A stretch of DNA of 64,000 nucleotides from Micromonospora olivasterospora (GCF_007830265.1 NZ_VLKE01000001.1:682001-746000), one strand, 5' to 3'; positions 44,748 to 55,391 are shown, counted from the stretch's first letter. The notes: generated by a model not told the origin, from the sequence alone. Numbers and translations are program-made.

Positions 44748-46282
44748 CAGCGTCTCCTCTCGCTCGCCGCCCCGCCCCGGGCCCGGCCCTGCCGGGCGCC
44801 GCGGGATGCGGCCTGGTCGTCCTCGCGCCGCGCCCGCGACCGGGGTACGGACCCGCGGTCAGCGGGTGGTGGCGCCGGTCGGCGGCGCCGGCCGGGAAGC
44901 GGCGGCAACGGAGCCCACACTAGTCGGACCCACCGGGCCGGCGGACGGGCATGCAGGGCTCGGGCCGCGTCCGGTTCCGCCCGGGCGAACGACGCCAGCA
45001 TCCCGACGGCCGCCAGGGTCACCACCAGGGCGCTGCCGCCGTCGGAGATGAACGGCAGCGGCACGCCGGTCAGCGGGAGCAGGCCGATGACGCCGCCGAT
45101 GTTGATGATCGCCTGCCCGACCAGCCAGGTGGTCGCGCCGGCCGCGGCGAGCCGGCGGAACGGGTCCTCGACCCGCCGGGCGATCCGCAGCCCGGTGTAG
45201 CCGAGCACCGCGAACAGGGTGATCAGCACCACGCAGCCGACGACGCCCAGCTCCTCGGCGAACACCGCGAAGATGAAGTCGTTGTGCGCCTCCGGCAGCC
45301 AGCCGAACTTGAAGCTGCTCTTGCCCAGCCCGACCCCGAACCAGCCACCGTGCTCGATCGCGTTGCGGCCCTGGACCAGCTGGTAGCACCAGCCCTCGAA
45401 GCACTTCTCGGGTTCGGGCGGATTGAAGAAGATGGTCAGCCGGGCGAGTCGGTAGTTCTCCTCACCCTTCGCCCCCGACCCGGCGCCGAGCGAGGCCGCG
45501 GCGACCAGCAGGCCGATCCCGATCAGCCCGACCACCGACAGCACGGCGAAGACCCGGGTGCGCACCCCGGCGGCCCAGAGCAGGCCGACCACGAGCGCGA
45601 GCATGCAGAGCATGCTGCCCAGGTCGTTGAAGCCGACCAGGACGAACAGCAGCGCGACCACCGGGAACAGCGGGGTGGCCAGCTCCTTCCACCAGCCCAG
45701 CCGGGCCCCCTTGCGGGCCAGCAGGTCGGCCCCCCACAGCACCAGCGCGAACTTCGCCAGCTCCGACGGTTGCAGCTGGACGCCACCGACGACCAGCCAC
45801 AGCAGTTTCGCCTCCAGCGGCCCGACCCGCTCTATCTCGAACAGCGAGTTCAGCGCCACCAGCAGATTGAGCAGGAGCAGCAGGGCCACCGCCACGCCGA
45901 GCGCCGTCCGGGCGACCGAGCGGTACGTGCTCGCGGGCAGCCGCTGGCACGCCCAGAACGCCACCACGCCGATCACGGCGAAGATCGCCTGCTGGCTCAG
46001 GTCGACGAAGGCGCTGCCCTCCTCGGCGAAGTTCTTCACGCTGGTGGCCGAGAAGACCATCGTCAGGCCGATGACCAGCAGCAGGCCCGCGCTGGAGATC
46101 AGCAGGTAGTAGGAGGCCAGCGGCCGGGCCAGCAGACCGCGCAGCGCCGCCAGGCCGCCGGCGGCGCCCAGGCCGAAGGGCGGCTCGGGTGCGGGCGGGT
46201 CGGCCGTACGCCCCCCACCGCCCGCGGCCCGCCGCGGCGGCGTGCCGGTCGTCGTCGTGCCCGCGTCTCGTTCCTCCCCCAC
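44747..46282 (-). CDS. ftsW: SEDS glycosyltransferase FtsW
   Basis: FtsW polymerises lipid II at the septum together with the class B PBP FtsI. The 511-residue protein has about ten spans (SYYLLISSAGLLLVIGLTMV, VDLSQQAIFAVIGVVAFWAC and so on) and the SEDS hallmarks VQLQPSELAKFALVLW, LVGFNDLGSMLCMLALVVG, GWFGVGLGKSSFKFGWLPEAHNDFIFAV (acidic catalytic region) and GLLPLTGVPLPFISDGGSAL. Both ends are disordered; the C-terminus is very basic. GTG at 46282 (MGEERDAGTT). It normally follows murD; here it follows mraY across a 164-bp gap. Confidence 0.94.
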   Translation of the reverse strand: MGEERDAGTTTTGTPPRRAAGGGGRTADPPAPEPPFGLGAAGGLAALRGLLARPLASYYLLISSAGLLLVIGLTMVFSATSVKNFAEEGSAFVDLSQQAIFAVIGVVAFWACQRLPASTYRSVARTALGVAVALLLLLNLLVALNSLFEIERVGPLEAKLLWLVVGGVQLQPSELAKFALVLWGADLLARKGARLGWWKELATPLFPVVALLFVLVGFNDLGSMLCMLALVVGLLWAAGVRTRVFAVLSVVGLIGIGLLVAAASLGAGSGAKGEENYRLARLTIFFNPPEPEKCFEGWCYQLVQGRNAIEHGGWFGVGLGKSSFKFGWLPEAHNDFIFAVFAEELGVVGCVVLITLFAVLGYTGLRIARRVEDPFRRLAAAGATTWLVGQAIINIGGVIGLLPLTGVPLPFISDGGSALVVTLAAVGMLASFARAEPDAARALHARPPARWVRLVWAPLPPLPGRRRRPAPPPADRGSVPRSRARREDDQAASRGARQGRARGGAASERRR

Positions 46283-46446
46283 CCGCCCATCATTGCGAAT
46301 AGGGACGGCCCGTTCGCGTCGAACACCCCCGACTCGGCGTGTCGCCGAGAGGGAAGGCCCCCTGTCGACGCGTTTCGCGCGGCAGGGGGCCCCTGTCGAC
46401 ATCCGGGAGGAGGCGGCGTCGGGCCGGCCCGACGAGCCCGGCCGGA
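46283..46446 (-). other. Gap with two hairpins where murD is usually found
   Basis: Between mraY and ftsW only 164 bp remain. It holds CTCGGCG-TGT-CGCCGAG (46333-46349), a 9-bp stem GGCCCCCTG (46356-46364) with CAGGGGGCC (46383-46391), and an 11-bp direct repeat CCCCTGTCGAC at 46359 and 46390. No coding frame or murD remnant is recognisable. Confidence 0.7.
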
Positions 46447-47580
46447 TCAGGTCATCGCTGCCAGGAAGTCGCTGTAGAACAGGCCCAGCGCGATGGCCAC
46501 CCCGATCCCGGCGATGATCCAGAACCGGACCACGATGTTGACCTCGCTCCAGCCGGCCAGTTCGAAGTGGTGCTGCAGCGGCGACATCCGGAAGACGCGC
46601 TTGCCGGTGGTGCGGAACGAGATGATCTGGATGACCACCGACATCGTGATGATCACGAACAGCCCGCCGATGATCGGCAGCAGCAGGATCGTCCGGGTGG
46701 ACATCGCCATGCCCGCGATGAGGCCGCCCAGGCCCAGGGCACCGGTGTCGCCCATGAAGATCCGCGCCGGCGAGGTGTTCCACCAGAGGAAGCCGACGCA
46801 GGCCCCGGCCGCCGCCCCGGCGATCAGGGCGATCTCCAGCGGGTCCCGGACGGTGTAGCAGTAGTTGTTGGGGTTGGCCGTGTACGTCGGGTCGGCGCAC
46901 CAGTGCCGGTACTGCCAGAACGCGATCAGCGCGTACGCCGCGAGCACCATCACGGACGCCCCGGTGGCCAGGCCGTCGAGTCCGTCGGTGAGGTTGACGC
47001 CGTTGGTGGCCGCCATCACCACGAAGATGAAGATGACCACCGCACCGATCTTGGTGACGTCCAGCGCGGGGATGTCCCGGATGAAGCTCAGGGTCGTGGC
47101 GCCCACGGTCTCGGTGTTGGTCGCCGTGCCGCTGGCGTCGGTCATGGTGCTCGGGAAGTACAGCGCCACGACGCCGAAGGCCGCGCCGACGAGGATCTGC
47201 CCGGCCAGCTTGCCGCGCTTGTTGAGGCCGCCGCTGTGCCGCTTGCGCACCTTGAGGAAGTCGTCGATGAAGCCGACCGCGCCCGAGAACACCATCAGCC
47301 CCAGCAGCACCAGCGCCGTGATGGTCGGCTCGACCTGGGCGATCTGACGGTCCGGCAGGGTGGTCAGGGCGAGGTGCCCCGCGACGTACGCGACGACCGT
47401 GGCCAGGATGAAGACCACGCCGCCCATCGTCGGCGTGCCCTTCTTGCCCTGGTGCATCGCCGGGCCCTCGGCCCGGATCGGCTGACCGGCCTTGAGCCGG
47501 GTGAACACCTTGATCGCGATGGGGGTGCAGAACAGCGAGACGATGAAGGCGACCCCGATGGCGACGATCACCGCCCTCAC
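46447..47580 (-). CDS. mraY: Phospho-MurNAc-pentapeptide transferase
   Basis: MraY transfers phospho-MurNAc-pentapeptide to undecaprenyl phosphate to make lipid I. The 377-residue polytopic protein has the family motifs [31 protein letters not shown] (catalytic DD), [17 protein letters not shown] and [18 protein letters not shown], and the cytosolic [12 protein letters not shown] near the end. The GTG at 47580 overlaps the murF TGA. The loop [17 protein letters not shown] between spans is longer than in E. coli but typical of actinobacteria. Confidence 0.97.
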   Translation of the reverse strand: MRAVIVAIGVAFIVSLFCTPIAIKVFTRLKAGQPIRAEGPAMHQGKKGTPTMGGVVFILATVVAYVAGHLALTTLPDRQIAQVEPTITALVLLGLMVFSGAVGFIDDFLKVRKRHSGGLNKRGKLAGQILVGAAFGVVALYFPSTMTDASGTATNTETVGATTLSFIRDIPALDVTKIGAVVIFIFVVMAATNGVNLTDGLDGLATGASVMVLAAYALIAFWQYRHWCADPTYTANPNNYCYTVRDPLEIALIAGAAAGACVGFLWWNTSPARIFMGDTGALGLGGLIAGMAMSTRTILLLPIIGGLFVIITMSVVIQIISFRTTGKRVFRMSPLQHHFELAGWSEVNIVVRFWIIAGIGVAIALGLFYSDFLAAMT

Positions 47581-48977
47581 GAGGCGGCCCCGTTCCCGGC
47601 GGCCTCGGCGCGCAGCGCGTCGGCCACCTCCCAGGTGCGGTACCGGGAGCCCTTCACCAGGACGACGTCGCCCGGTCGTAGCTCGCTCCGCAGCACCTCG
47701 ACGGCTGCCGCCTGATCGGTGAGCAGCACCGACTCTCCTCCCCAGTCCTCTACCGCTGTCGCGCCCTCGTGGATCGGCGCCGCCGGCTCGCCCACCACGA
47801 GCAGCCGGTCCACACCCAGCTCGGCCGCGAGGCGGCCGACCTCAAGGTGCCCCTCCCTCTCGTACGACCCCAGCTCGGCCATGTAGCCGAGCACTGCGAC
47901 GGTACGCCGCCCAGCGCCGAGGCCGGCGAGGGCCCGCAGCGCGACGCCCGTCGAGGCGGGGTTGGCGTTGTACGAGTCGTCGATCACCGTCACCCCGTCG
48001 GGACGGTCGAAGACGTCCATCCGGCGGGTGGAGACCAGGCCCAGCCCGCCCAGCGCGGTGGCCAGCTCGGCCGGCGGCACGCCCAGCTCCCGGGCCACCG
48101 CCGCGGCGGCGAGGGTGTTGGACACCTGGTGCCGGCCGGTGAGCCCGAGCCGCACCGGCGCGCTTCCCTCCGGCGTCACCAGCGTGTACGACGGCCGCCC
48201 GCGCTCGTCCATCGCGACGTCCACGGCCCGCACGTCGGCGTGCGCCGCCTCGCCGTAGCGGACCACCCGGGCGGAGGTGCGGGCGGCCATCGCGTCGACC
48301 AGCGGGTCGTCGGCGTTGAGCACCGCCAGCCCGTCGGCCGGCAGCGACTCGACCAGTTCCCCCTTGGCCAGCGCGATGTTCTCCACCGAGCCGAACTCGC
48401 CGATGTGCGCCACGCCGACGTTGAGCACCACGGAGATCCGGGGCGGCACCACCTCGCACAGGTAGCGCACGTGCCCCACCCCCCGGGCGCCCTTCTCCAG
48501 CACCAGGAAGCGCGTCTCCGGGCCGGCCTGCAGCGCCGTCCAGGGGTGGCCCAACTCGTTGTTGAACGACCCCGGCGGCGCGACCGTGGGGCCGAGCCGG
48601 ACGGTGAGCTGGGCGATCAGGTCCTTGGTGGTGGTCTTGCCCGAGGAGCCGGTCAGCCCGATCACGGTCAGCTCGGGCAGCCGGTCCACCACGGCCCGGG
48701 CCAGCCGGCCCATCGCGTCGAGGGCGTCGGCGACGAGCACCATCGGCACCCCGGGCACCTCCCGGGTGCCGAGCACGGCCACCGCACCGGCCTCGACGGC
48801 GGCGGCGGCGTAGTCGTGCCCGTCCACGCGCTCGCCGGGGAACGCCACGAAGAGCGCCCCCGGGCCGACCCTGCGGGAGTCGAACTCCACGGAACCGGTG
48901 ACCCGGACGGCCGGGTCGGCGGCGAGCAGGCGACCGTCGACGGCGGCGGTCACCTCGGCCAGGGTGAGCGGGATCAC
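47577..48977 (-). CDS. murF: UDP-MurNAc-tripeptide-D-Ala-D-Ala ligase
   Basis: MurF adds D-Ala-D-Ala to the UDP-MurNAc tripeptide. The 466-residue Mur ligase shows the N-terminal domain motif [20 protein letters not shown]-loop [47 protein letters not shown] and [17 protein letters not shown]. The GTG at 48977 overlaps the murE TGA (GTGA) and its TGA overlaps the mraY GTG, so the three genes are translationally coupled. Confidence 0.97.
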   Translation of the reverse strand: MIPLTLAEVTAAVDGRLLAADPAVRVTGSVEFDSRRVGPGALFVAFPGERVDGHDYAAAAVEAGAVAVLGTREVPGVPMVLVADALDAMGRLARAVVDRLPELTVIGLTGSSGKTTTKDLIAQLTVRLGPTVAPPGSFNNELGHPWTALQAGPETRFLVLEKGARGVGHVRYLCEVVPPRISVVLNVGVAHIGEFGSVENIALAKGELVESLPADGLAVLNADDPLVDAMAARTSARVVRYGEAAHADVRAVDVAMDERGRPSYTLVTPEGSAPVRLGLTGRHQVSNTLAAAAVARELGVPPAELATALGGLGLVSTRRMDVFDRPDGVTVIDDSYNANPASTGVALRALAGLGAGRRTVAVLGYMAELGSYEREGHLEVGRLAAELGVDRLLVVGEPAAPIHEGATAVEDWGGESVLLTDQAAAVEVLRSELRPGDVVLVKGSRYRTWEVADALRAEAAGNGAAS

Positions 48978-50497
48978 CGCAGGCCCACCAGGTCGCCGCC
49001 GAAGCGGGCGCGCAGCGCGTCCGCCAGCTCCGTCCGGTCGTCGAACGGCAGCACCTCGCCCGCCACCTCCTGCCCGCGTTCGTGCCCCTTGCCGAGCAGG
49101 GCGATGGCGTCTCCCGGCGCCGCCAGCCGGACCGCCTCGTCGATCGCGGCCCGCCGGCCGCTCACCTCGATGATCCGGGCCGGCGTGCCCGCCCGGTACG
49201 CCCCGGCCAGCACCTCGGCCCGGATCGCGGCCGGATCCTCGGCGCGCGGGTTGTCGTCGGTGACGATCACGACGTCGGCCCCCTCGGCGGCGGCGGCGCC
49301 CATGGCCGGCCGCTTGCCCCGGTCCCGGTCGCCCCCGGCCCCGAGCACGCAGATCAGTCGCCCGCCGCTCAGCTCGCGGAGCGCGGCCAGGGCGGCCACG
49401 ATCGCGTCCGTCTTGTGCGCGTAGTCGACCACCCCGCGCACCGGGCCGGCGGCCACCAGCTCCAGCCGGCCGGGCACCCCACCGCAGGCGGCGACCCCGG
49501 CAGCGGCCGTCCGGGCGTCCACCCCGGCTGCGACGAGCGCCGCGACGGCCAGCAGGGCGTTGGCGACGTTGTGCCGCCCGGGCAGCGCCACCCCGGCCGG
49601 CACGGTCAGCCCGTCGGGGCCGTGCGCGGTGAACCGCTGGGCGTACCCCTCGCCGTCGACGTCGGTCGCGTACCAGGTCGCGGTCGCGTCCCCGGCGGCC
49701 GAGTAGCTGACCGTGGCAGGTTTGAACAGCGGCCGCAGCGCGGGGTCGTCGGCGTTGAGCACCTCGACGTCGCAGCGCCCGTCGAACAGCTGCGCCTTGG
49801 CCGCGAAGTAGTCCGCCGCGTCGGCGTGGAAGTCCAGGTGGTCGGAGCCGAAGTTGGTGTACCCGCCGACGGTGAACCGGACGCCGCCCACCCGGCCCAG
49901 CGCCAGGGCGTGGCTGGAGACCTCCATGACCACGGCGGTGACCCCCCGCTCGCGGGCGGCGGCCAGCATCGCGTGCAGGTCGGTGGCCTCCGGGGTGGTG
50001 CGCACGCTGTCGACCACGAGGTCGCCCAGCCGGGTCTCCACCGTGCCGAGCAGGCCGGTGACGTGGCCCGCGGCCCGCAGGCCCGACTCGACGAGATAGG
50101 CGGTGGAGGTCTTGCCGGCCGTGCCGGTCACCCCGATCACCGTGAGCCCCTCGGTCGGGTCGCCGTAGACCGCGGCGGCGAGGGTGCCGAGCACGGCGCG
50201 CGGGTCGGGCACCACCAGCGCGGGCAGGCCCCCGTCGGCGACGGCCGGTGCGCCCGCGGGGTCGGTGAGCGCGGCGACCGCGCCGGCGGCCCGCGCGGCG
50301 GCGGCGAACTCCGCGCCGTGCCGGCGGGCGCCGGGCAGGGCGGCGTACAGGTCGCCGGGGCGGACCTCCTGGCTGGCGTGGGTCACACCGGTCACGGGGA
50401 GGTCGGCGGCGCCGGGCGGGGCCTCGACGGCGAGCCGGTCGGCGAGGTCGCCGAGCCTGATTCCTGTCACGGTACGGGGACGCGGATTCCCTGGCAC
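48974..50497 (-). CDS. murE: UDP-MurNAc-dipeptide:meso-diaminopimelate ligase
   Basis: MurE adds the third residue of the stem peptide. The 507-residue protein has P-loop VIGVTGTAGKTSTAYLVE, MEVSSHALALGRV, NFGSDHLDFHADAADYF, VVDYAHKTDAIVAAL and GAGGDRDRGKRPAMG. The DNPR motif (VTDDNPRAEDP) indicates meso-diaminopimelate (or its 3-hydroxy form) rather than lysine as substrate, matching the A1-type wall of Micromonosporaceae. The GTG at 50497 is chosen from the N-terminal alignment; the frame is open 13 codons further. Confidence 0.96.
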   Translation of the reverse strand: MPGNPRPRTVTGIRLGDLADRLAVEAPPGAADLPVTGVTHASQEVRPGDLYAALPGARRHGAEFAAAARAAGAVAALTDPAGAPAVADGGLPALVVPDPRAVLGTLAAAVYGDPTEGLTVIGVTGTAGKTSTAYLVESGLRAAGHVTGLLGTVETRLGDLVVDSVRTTPEATDLHAMLAAARERGVTAVVMEVSSHALALGRVGGVRFTVGGYTNFGSDHLDFHADAADYFAAKAQLFDGRCDVEVLNADDPALRPLFKPATVSYSAAGDATATWYATDVDGEGYAQRFTAHGPDGLTVPAGVALPGRHNVANALLAVAALVAAGVDARTAAAGVAACGGVPGRLELVAAGPVRGVVDYAHKTDAIVAALAALRELSGGRLICVLGAGGDRDRGKRPAMGAAAAEGADVVIVTDDNPRAEDPAAIRAEVLAGAYRAGTPARIIEVSGRRAAIDEAVRLAAPGDAIALLGKGHERGQEVAGEVLPFDDRTELADALRARFGGDLVGLR

Positions 50498-50588
50498 GGC
50501 GTCAGACCCTACCCGGTCGCCCGGTCCCGACCACACAGCCGCCCCGGTGGTTCGTCCCCACTCACCGATGATGTCCCGCCCTGCCAGG

Positions 50589-52798
50589 TCAGCGTGGAAA
50601 GACCTCGAACTTGGGGGTTTTGCCGTCCGTGGACGGCGGTACCCGGTAGTGGTTCAGAGTGAAGCCCATGATCTGCCGGAAGGCCGGCGCGGCGACCGCC
50701 CCGCCCCCGCCGCCCGGGCTCCACACGAAGACCGCGACCACGTAGCGGGGGTTCTCCGCCGGGGCCATGCCGATGAACGAGCCGACCTCGCCGGGTTGCA
50801 GCTTGCCGTCGACGTACCGCAGGCCCGTGCCGGTCTTGCCGGCCACCCGGTAGCCGGGCACCGCGGCGGCGAGGCCGGTGGCGTTCTCGACGGTGGTGAC
50901 AGCCTCCAGCATGGTGCGCAGCGCGGCCGCGTTCTGCGGGCTGAGCACCGGCCGGGTGACCGGGGGCTTGGCGGGCGTCCGCTTGCCGTCCGTGCCGCTG
51001 ATCACCTCCTTGATCAGGTGCGGCTGGACGTACGTGCCGTTGTTGGCGATGGCGGCGTACGCGGCGGCCATCTGCAGCGGGGTGGCGTCGACGCTGTGCC
51101 CGATCGGCACCGACCCCTCCGACGACCCGCTCCACTGGTCGGCGGGCAGCAGCCGGCCGCTGGCCTCCCCCGGCATGCCCTCGCCGGTGGGCTGGCCCAG
51201 CCCGAACCGCTTCTGGTAGTCGATCAGCCGGTCCCGGCCGAGCTTGTCGGCGATCTCGATGGTCCCGACGTTCGACGAGTACGCCAGCATCCCGGGCAGG
51301 CTCATCCGCCGGCCGTTGGCCGGGTGCGTGTCGGTGAACCAGGTGTCGCCCTTGCGGATCGCGTTGGGCACCGGCAGCGTCGTGTCCGGGGTGATCACAC
51401 CCTCCTGGAGCGCGGCGCCGAACGTGATCGCCTTGTGCACCGAGCCGGGGTCGACGATGAAGCTGGTGGCGGCGTCCTCCCGGTCCGTCGGGTCGCTCTC
51501 CTCCGGCTTGGCCGCGTTGTAGCTGGGGTGGCTCGCCTGGGCCAGCACCTCGCCGGTCGCCACGTCGAGCACGATCGCCGCGCCGACGCTGCCGCGGGTG
51601 CGTTCCATCTGCGTGCCGAGGATGCGCTGGCACCGGAACTGCAGGTCCCGGTCGATCGTCAGGGCCAGCGAGCTGCCCGGCTTGGCCGGGGTCGTGCGGC
51701 TGTAGCCGCCGGGGATGGGGGCCCCCAGGTCGCCCTGGCCGGCCTCGTAGACGCGGCGGCCGATCTCGCCGCGCAGCAGGTCGTCGTAGCGGGCCTCCAG
51801 CCCCTCCAGGCCGATCATGTCCTGGCTCGTGAAGCCCAGCAGGTTGGCGGCCAGGTCGCCGCCGGGGACCTCGCGCCGCTCGTCGCGGTGCACGCCGATG
51901 CCGTCCAGGTCCAGGTCCAGGATCTGCTTGGCGGTGGGGATCTCCACGCCCCGGGCGAGGTACTCGAACTGGGAGGCGCGGCCGTTCTCCAGGGTGCGCG
52001 GCTTCATCCGCTCGGCCAGTTCCGACACCGGCAGGCCGAGCAGCGGGGACAGCGCCCGGGCGGTCGCCGTACGGTCCTTGACCCGGGTGGGGTCGGCGTA
52101 GACGTACCGGGCCTCGATGCTGTGGGCCAGCGGGGCGCCGTCGCGGTCGTAGATGGCGCCCCGGGGGGCGGGCAGGTCGACCCGGACCAGCCGATCGGGA
52201 AGGCCCGCCTCGGCGTACGCGGGGGTGTCGACCGCCTGGAGGAAGACCAGCCGGATGCCGATGGTGGCGAACAGCGCCAGCACGACCAGGGTGCCCAGGC
52301 GCAGGCGGCGGCGGGGGTCGGCCAGCCGGGGCGGCTTGCGCGGCTTGCGCGGGGACCGCCCGGGGCGGGCCGGTCCGCGCGGCGCGGGCCCGGCCGGCGG
52401 CGCGGCGGCGCCGGCTCGTCGTCGTCCGTCCAGGCCCGGTCGGGCCGGGGCTGGACCGTGCGGATCACCCCGGACCGGCCGTCCGGGGCGGTCTCCCGGC
52501 GGCCGGCGCGGGCGGCGCCGGCCCGGCCGCCGTCGAGCACCTGCAGCGCCGGCCGGAACGGGTCGCCGGAGCGGCTGCTGCGCGGAGTCCGCCGCTGCTC
52601 GGCGCCGCCGGACCCCGACCGGCCGGCCGCGCCCTGCTCGCGGATCGTGCGCCCCCGAGGGGTGTACGCCCGCGCGCCGGAGATGCCCCCGACGCCCGGC
52701 TCACCGGAGCGCGGCTCCCCCCGCCCGGTCTCGCGTGACGAACCGCGCCGGGAGCCCGTTGTGGCATCCCGGCGCGGTTCCTCCGACCTCGGTGGCAC
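50589..52798 (-). CDS. ftsI: Class B penicillin-binding protein FtsI (PBP3), apparent frameshift
   Basis: The septal transpeptidase, about 736 residues. From 52283 down the frame is intact: membrane span VVLALFATIGIRLVFLQAV, dimerisation domain PAPRGAIYDRDGAPLA, and the transpeptidase motifs SxxK (DPGSVHK), SxN (AYSSNVGT) and KTGTG (VAGKTGTG). A basic, Pro/Arg-rich cytosolic tail starting MPPRSEEPRRDATTGSRR (GTG 52798) is in another frame. One missing base in the run at about 52383-52392 (where PGPAPRGPARPG would read through) restores a single frame. The start lies 5 nt after the ftsL stop with GGGAGG upstream. Confidence 0.9.
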
Positions 52799-52803
52799 GG
52801 TGG

Positions 52804-53404
52804 TCAGCCTCCCGCGCCCTGCTGACTGGTGACCGAGGGCTTGCCGTTGGCCGGCTGCGGCACGCCGATCATGCGCCCGTCCGGCAGCCGGATGTACGCC
52901 GGCTCCTCCGCCTCGACCATGCCCAGCCGCCTGGCGGCGGCGGTGAGGTTGCCCGGCGCCTCCGCCTCGGCGATGTCCTTCTCCAGCTGCTGCTGGTCCA
53001 CGTCGAGCTTGGCCTGCTGCTGCTGGAGCTTCTCCAGCCGGAACGAGTTCTCGTTGATCTTCGTGTTGACCAGCAGGATGCCCAGCACGCCGCCGACCAC
53101 GAGCACCAGGATCAGCGCCACGAACGGCGCCCGCGGCACCGACACCGGCGGCGGCGGCGCCACCCGCAGGCGCGGCGACGCGGTCGCCGCCGGGCGGGAC
53201 CGCTCGGCCGGACGAAGCGCGGCGGTGCCGTTGACCGGGAACTCGCGCGCCCCCCGGGCGCGAGTCTCCGCCTGCCGGTCGAGCCGGCCCGCCCGGGTGC
53301 CGGAGTCCCGGCCCGCGTCGTCCGCTGCGCCGCGGTCCGGCCCCCGACCGCGGTGCGCGCTGCCCGACGCCGGTGTCCCGGACGTCGCGCCTGTTGACGT
53401 TCAT
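52804..53404 (-). CDS. ftsL: FtsL-like septum protein, apparent frameshift
   Basis: A small bitopic protein in the ftsL position between rsmH and ftsI. The intact part has one span ([21 protein letters not shown]) and a short coiled coil ([22 protein letters not shown]), then [18 protein letters not shown]. The ATG at 53404 overlaps the rsmH TGA and begins [19 protein letters not shown], but this frame differs from the downstream one. Removing one G from the G5 run at about 53341-53345 joins them and gives roughly 199 residues. Otherwise translation would begin at the GTG at 53163 with no Shine-Dalgarno. FtsL links FtsQ, FtsW and FtsI. Confidence 0.8.
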
Positions 53405-54489
53405 GTTCCCTCCCCCTCTTCGTCCGTCCCTGCCCCGTCCACCGGAGTCGGCCGAGCCGACCCCGTCCCCGGTTGGTGCATCGCCTTGACCCGGCGGCGG
53501 TACCGTTCGCGGTCGGTCCGCCGCCGCTCGGCCTCCGGGTCGATCCGTTCCGCGGCCCGCAGGCGCACCGAGGCGGCGCGCGGGTTCGCGGCGACCTCCA
53601 CCTCCCCGGGAAGCTCGGCGCCCCGGCTGAGCAGCCGGAACGTCGGGCCCGACCCGGGGAGCTCGACCGGGAGGTCGACCGGGCCCTTGCTGCGGACCCG
53701 GTCGGCGAGGGCCGCCTTGGTGAGCCGATCCTCCAGCGAGTGGTAGGACAGGACCACCATGCGGCCGCCCAGGGTGAGCTTGTCGAGCGCGGCCGGCAGC
53801 GCCGTCTCCAGCGCCGCCAGCTCCCTGTTTACCTCGATCCGTAAAGCCTGAAACGTTCTCTTCGCCGGGTGTCCCCCGGTTCGTCGGGCTGGTGCCGGAA
53901 TGTTCTCCACGACCAGCTCGGCGAGCCGCGCCGACGAGGTGATCCGGGCGCGCTCGCGCTCCCGGACGATCGCCGAGGCGATCCTGATGGCGAACTTCTC
54001 CTCGCCGTACACCCGCAGCACCCGGGCGAGGTCCGGGTGGGGGTAGGTGTTGACCACCTCCTCGGCGGTCACCCCCCGGGTCTGGTCCATCCGCATGTCC
54101 AGCGCGGTGTCCTGCGAGTAGGCGAACCCGCGGTCGGGCGCGTCGAGTTGGAGCGAGGAGACGCCGAGGTCGAACAGGACCCCGTCGACCGCCGGGTAGC
54201 CCAGCCGGGCGAGCACCTCGGGCAGTTCGTCGTAGACGGCGTGCTCGAGGTGGATCCGGTCGGCGAACCGGGCCAGCCGGACCCGCGCGTGGGCGAGGGC
54301 CTCGGTGTCCCGGTCCAGACCGATGAGGACCGTGTGCGGATGCGCCTCCAGCACCGCCTCGGCGTGACCGCCCAGGCCCAGCGTGGCATCGACGTGGATC
54401 GTCCGGTCGGCCCTGCCCAGCGCGGGGGCCAGCAACTCGAGACACCGCTCGAGCAGCACGGGCACGTGCGTGCCGCGAAGCTCCCCCAT
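53401..54489 (-). CDS. rsmH: 16S rRNA (cytosine(1402)-N4)-methyltransferase
   Basis: RsmH (MraW) methylates C1402 of 16S rRNA. The 362-residue SAM-dependent enzyme shows [19 protein letters not shown], the SAM site [47 protein letters not shown] and [18 protein letters not shown], ending with an acidic/Pro-rich tail. The ATG at 54489 fits the family start; a longer frame upstream is not conserved-looking. The TGA overlaps the ftsL ATG. It follows mraZ by about 205 nt, a longer gap than usual with nothing recognisable in it. Confidence 0.96.
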   Translation of the reverse strand: MGELRGTHVPVLLERCLELLAPALGRADRTIHVDATLGLGGHAEAVLEAHPHTVLIGLDRDTEALAHARVRLARFADRIHLEHAVYDELPEVLARLGYPAVDGVLFDLGVSSLQLDAPDRGFAYSQDTALDMRMDQTRGVTAEEVVNTYPHPDLARVLRVYGEEKFAIRIASAIVRERERARITSSARLAELVVENIPAPARRTGGHPAKRTFQALRIEVNRELAALETALPAALDKLTLGGRMVVLSYHSLEDRLTKAALADRVRSKGPVDLPVELPGSGPTFRLLSRGAELPGEVEVAANPRAASVRLRAAERIDPEAERRRTDRERYRRRVKAMHQPGTGSARPTPVDGAGTDEEGEGT

Positions 54490-54694
54490 GTCGACCCCCA
54501 CTGGTTGAAACCGTCCGTTCTCTCGCCGCGCCTGCCGCCGGACGACGCCACCGTCGTACCGCCAGATCCCCATCCGCTCCCGCCCACCGGAGGCCGCGGC
54601 CCTCCGATCAGATCGTGCGCCTGGCACCGGGGAAGGGGTGCCAGGAGCTCGAAAGCGGCTGGAGATCTCGCAGTACGTCGGGCGTCGTCCCGCC

Positions 54695-55126
54695 CTACAG
54701 ACCGCCGGGCAGCACCCCCTCCTCGATGTCGGCGAAGTCGTCTTCGCTCTCGGCGAGGTAGGTCTCCCAGGCCGCCCTGTCCCAGATCTCCACCCGCGTG
54801 CTCGCCCCGATCACCACCAGGTCCCGGTCGAGCCCGGCGTACGCCCGCAGGTGGGCCGGGATGGTGACCCGGCCCTGCTTGTCCGGGACCTCGTCGTGCG
54901 CGCTGGCAAAGAAGACCCGGCTGTAGGCCCGGGCCGCCTTGTTCGTCATCGGCTGCGCGCGCAACTGGTCGGCGATGCGCTGGAACTCGGGCATCGGGAA
55001 GGCGTAGAGGCAGCGATCCTGCCCTTTCGTGATCACGACACCCCCCGCCAGCTCATCCCGGAACCTCGCCGGCAGGATCAACCGGCCCTTGTCGTCCAGG
55101 CGCGGGGTGTGGGTGCCGAGGAACAT
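54695..55126 (-). CDS. mraZ: Transcriptional regulator MraZ
   Basis: A 143-residue MraZ with two AbrB-like swapped-hairpin repeats: [24 protein letters not shown] and [24 protein letters not shown], each with the DxxGR motif. MraZ forms a ring that binds direct repeats upstream of the dcw operon and represses it. The ATG at 55126 has GAGGGGGTT upstream. First gene of the cluster; its promoter with MraZ-box-like repeats lies at 55211-55242. Confidence 0.97.
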   Translation of the reverse strand: MFLGTHTPRLDDKGRLILPARFRDELAGGVVITKGQDRCLYAFPMPEFQRIADQLRAQPMTNKAARAYSRVFFASAHDEVPDKQGRVTIPAHLRAYAGLDRDLVVIGASTRVEIWDRAAWETYLAESEDDFADIEEGVLPGGL

Positions 55127-55210
55127 CGGCCCAACCCCCTCGCCCTTGCAGCGGCGTTCGCGGCGCCGCCTCCCCCCGGGCCGGTGGACCCTCCCGGCCC
55201 CACCATCGCG

Positions 55211-55242
55211 CCCCACTCTACTCCACTTCCCTCCACCTGCAA
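55211..55242 (-). promoter_or_regulatory. dcw promoter with three MraZ-box-like repeats
   Basis: On the minus strand TTGCAG (55242-55237), 16 nt, then TAGAGT (55220-55215) form a -35/-10 pair. Three direct repeats GTGGAG, GTGGAG and GTGGGG start at 55236, 55226 and 55216, exactly 10 bp apart, covering the spacer and the -10. Known MraZ operators are TGGG-type direct repeats at one helical turn, so this is very likely the MraZ autorepression site. Confidence 0.8.
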
Positions 55243-55298
55243 CCAGAATCGCCCGCGCGGCGCGTCCTTTCCGCGCGCAAAACCGCACGTCAGAAGGG

Positions 55299-55314
55299 GT
55301 GGAGCGGAGTGGAG
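55299..55314 (+). promoter_or_regulatory. Second pair of GTGGAG repeats, opposite strand
   Basis: GTGGAG at 55299-55304 and 55309-55314, again 10 bp apart but on the plus strand, about 65 bp upstream of the dcw promoter. They could let MraZ bridge two sites or act on the divergent murT side. Confidence 0.5.
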
Positions 55315-55391
55315 GGCCGCGGCGGCCCTTCGGCCGCGTCCGCTACCCGACATAGATCGACTCCATCCGGCCGAGCGCCCGCTGCCCGTCC

